Below, piece after piece: positions 5,614-5,918 of a DNA stretch of 5,918 bases. The notes under the pieces are model-generated. The model was not told the origin of the DNA. It made no database searches and saw nothing but the letters and a program-made list of their open reading frames with translations. Numbering within the stretch: position 1 is the stretch's first letter; each line of letters starts with the position of its first letter. Origin of the DNA: Candidatus Nanopelagicaceae bacterium (GTDB lineage: Bacteria > Actinomycetota > Actinomycetes > Nanopelagicales > Nanopelagicaceae); the NCBI GenBank assembly GCA_947478965.1, contig CANJXW010000042.1, positions 1-5,918 on the forward strand, in the 5' to 3' direction. Made by a program: the position numbers and the translations under genes.

Positions 5614-5693
5614 TGCGTACTTGCTTTACTGCGTACTCGCTTTACTGCGTACTTGCTTTACTGCGTACTTGCTTTACTACGTACTTGCTTAAC
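5614..5693. repeat. five tandem copies of a 16-bp unit
   Basis: Head-to-tail copies of TGCGTACTTGCTTTAC (plus strand) at 5614-5629, 5630-5645, 5646-5661, 5662-5677 and 5678-5693. Copies 1, 3 and 4 are identical, copy 2 has one change and copy 5 has two (TACGTACTTGCTTAAC). Copy 5 includes the stop codon of the TadC-like gene (5689-5691), so the array begins exactly at the end of that gene and fills most of the spacer before the pilin-like gene. Near-identity of the copies suggests recent expansion or ongoing slippage. Confidence 0.9.
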
Positions 5694-5918
5694 TGGCAAA
5701 GAGATTGAGGTTGGTGAGAGATGGCCATAGAGCAAAGAGAATCGAGATGGGTAGAATGAGAAAGACCACTGGAATCATCATTGAGATCTCGGCCTTTGCC
5801 GCCGCTCCAAGAACGCGATTTCTCTGGCTCTCACGAGCTTCCAAGGCATGCCGAGATAAGACATCGATAATCGGAGCACCACGCAACATCGCAGTAATAA
5901 ATGCATCGACAAATCTGC
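5689..5918 (-). CDS. TadC-like type II secretion system F family protein, C-terminal part
   Basis: The last 75 or so residues of an inner-membrane platform protein of the Tad pilus (GspF/TadC domain), which with TadB supports pilin assembly by the TadA ATPase. The frame is open through the right window edge, where the sequence reads RFVDAFITAMLRGAPIIDVL; the ATG at 5889 is internal, not a start. The segment EARESQRNRVLGAAAKAEISMMIPVVFLILP is typical of the end of the second T2SSF helical bundle: a charged cytoplasmic helix with the conserved A-x-K-x-E/M-x-x-P pattern, then a final membrane helix and a short tail ending in LFAS. The stop (TAA) lies inside the last unit of the 16-bp repeat array. 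The size and N-terminal half cannot be seen. TadB and TadC share this domain; the terminal position before the pilin-like gene favours TadC. Confidence 0.8.
   Translation of the reverse strand, partial: RFVDAFITAMLRGAPIIDVLSRHALEARESQRNRVLGAAAKAEISMMIPVVFLILPISILFALWPSLTNLNLFAS

Noticed and set aside
5614..5693. CRISPR array
   Set aside because: The units are 16 bp, directly adjacent with no spacers, and there are no cas genes; it is a simple tandem repeat.

Overview
The window looks like part of a moderate-GC actinobacterial chromosome. The evidence is the gene order prfB - ftsE - ftsX - smpB - ssrA, SmpB, FtsX and tmRNA sequences of actinobacterial type, and a Tad-pilus gene set of the kind found in that phylum. 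Base composition is well below that of typical Streptomyces or Mycobacterium, and the genes are compact. A small-genome freshwater actinobacterium (Nanopelagicales-like) would fit, but that is inference. Every supported gene lies on the minus strand, so transcription runs from right to left.

Right half (5918 to 3894): the 3' part of a Tad/Flp (type IVc) pilus locus. It starts with the C-terminal part of a TadC-like inner-membrane platform protein, cut by the window edge. Next comes a spacer holding five 16-bp tandem repeats, then a small Flp-pilin-like protein, then three short single-pass proteins of TadE/TadF/TadG type. All four small proteins have a charged (D/S)-E-R-(G/A) segment directly before one hydrophobic helix, as expected for substrates of a prepilin peptidase. 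The last four genes are closely spaced or overlap and probably form one transcription unit with tadC.

Left half (3806 to 1): a translation and cell-division block. prfB encodes release factor 2 as one uninterrupted frame, without the usual autoregulatory frameshift, and may be leaderless. ftsE and ftsX encode the ABC-type complex that controls septal peptidoglycan hydrolysis. smpB encodes the tmRNA-binding protein, and the 5' end of ssrA (tmRNA) itself lies at the left edge. SmpB and tmRNA act together in ribosome rescue, and RF2 is the ordinary termination factor. Hairpins without U-tracts lie after prfB, ftsX and smpB and may mark transcript boundaries.

No insertion sequence, CRISPR array, tRNA or plus-strand gene was supported. 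The less ordinary parts are the tandem-repeat spacer before the pilin-like gene, the non-canonical pilin processing region, the structured region upstream of ssrA, and the tad locus lying directly next to prfB-ftsEX-smpB-ssrA.
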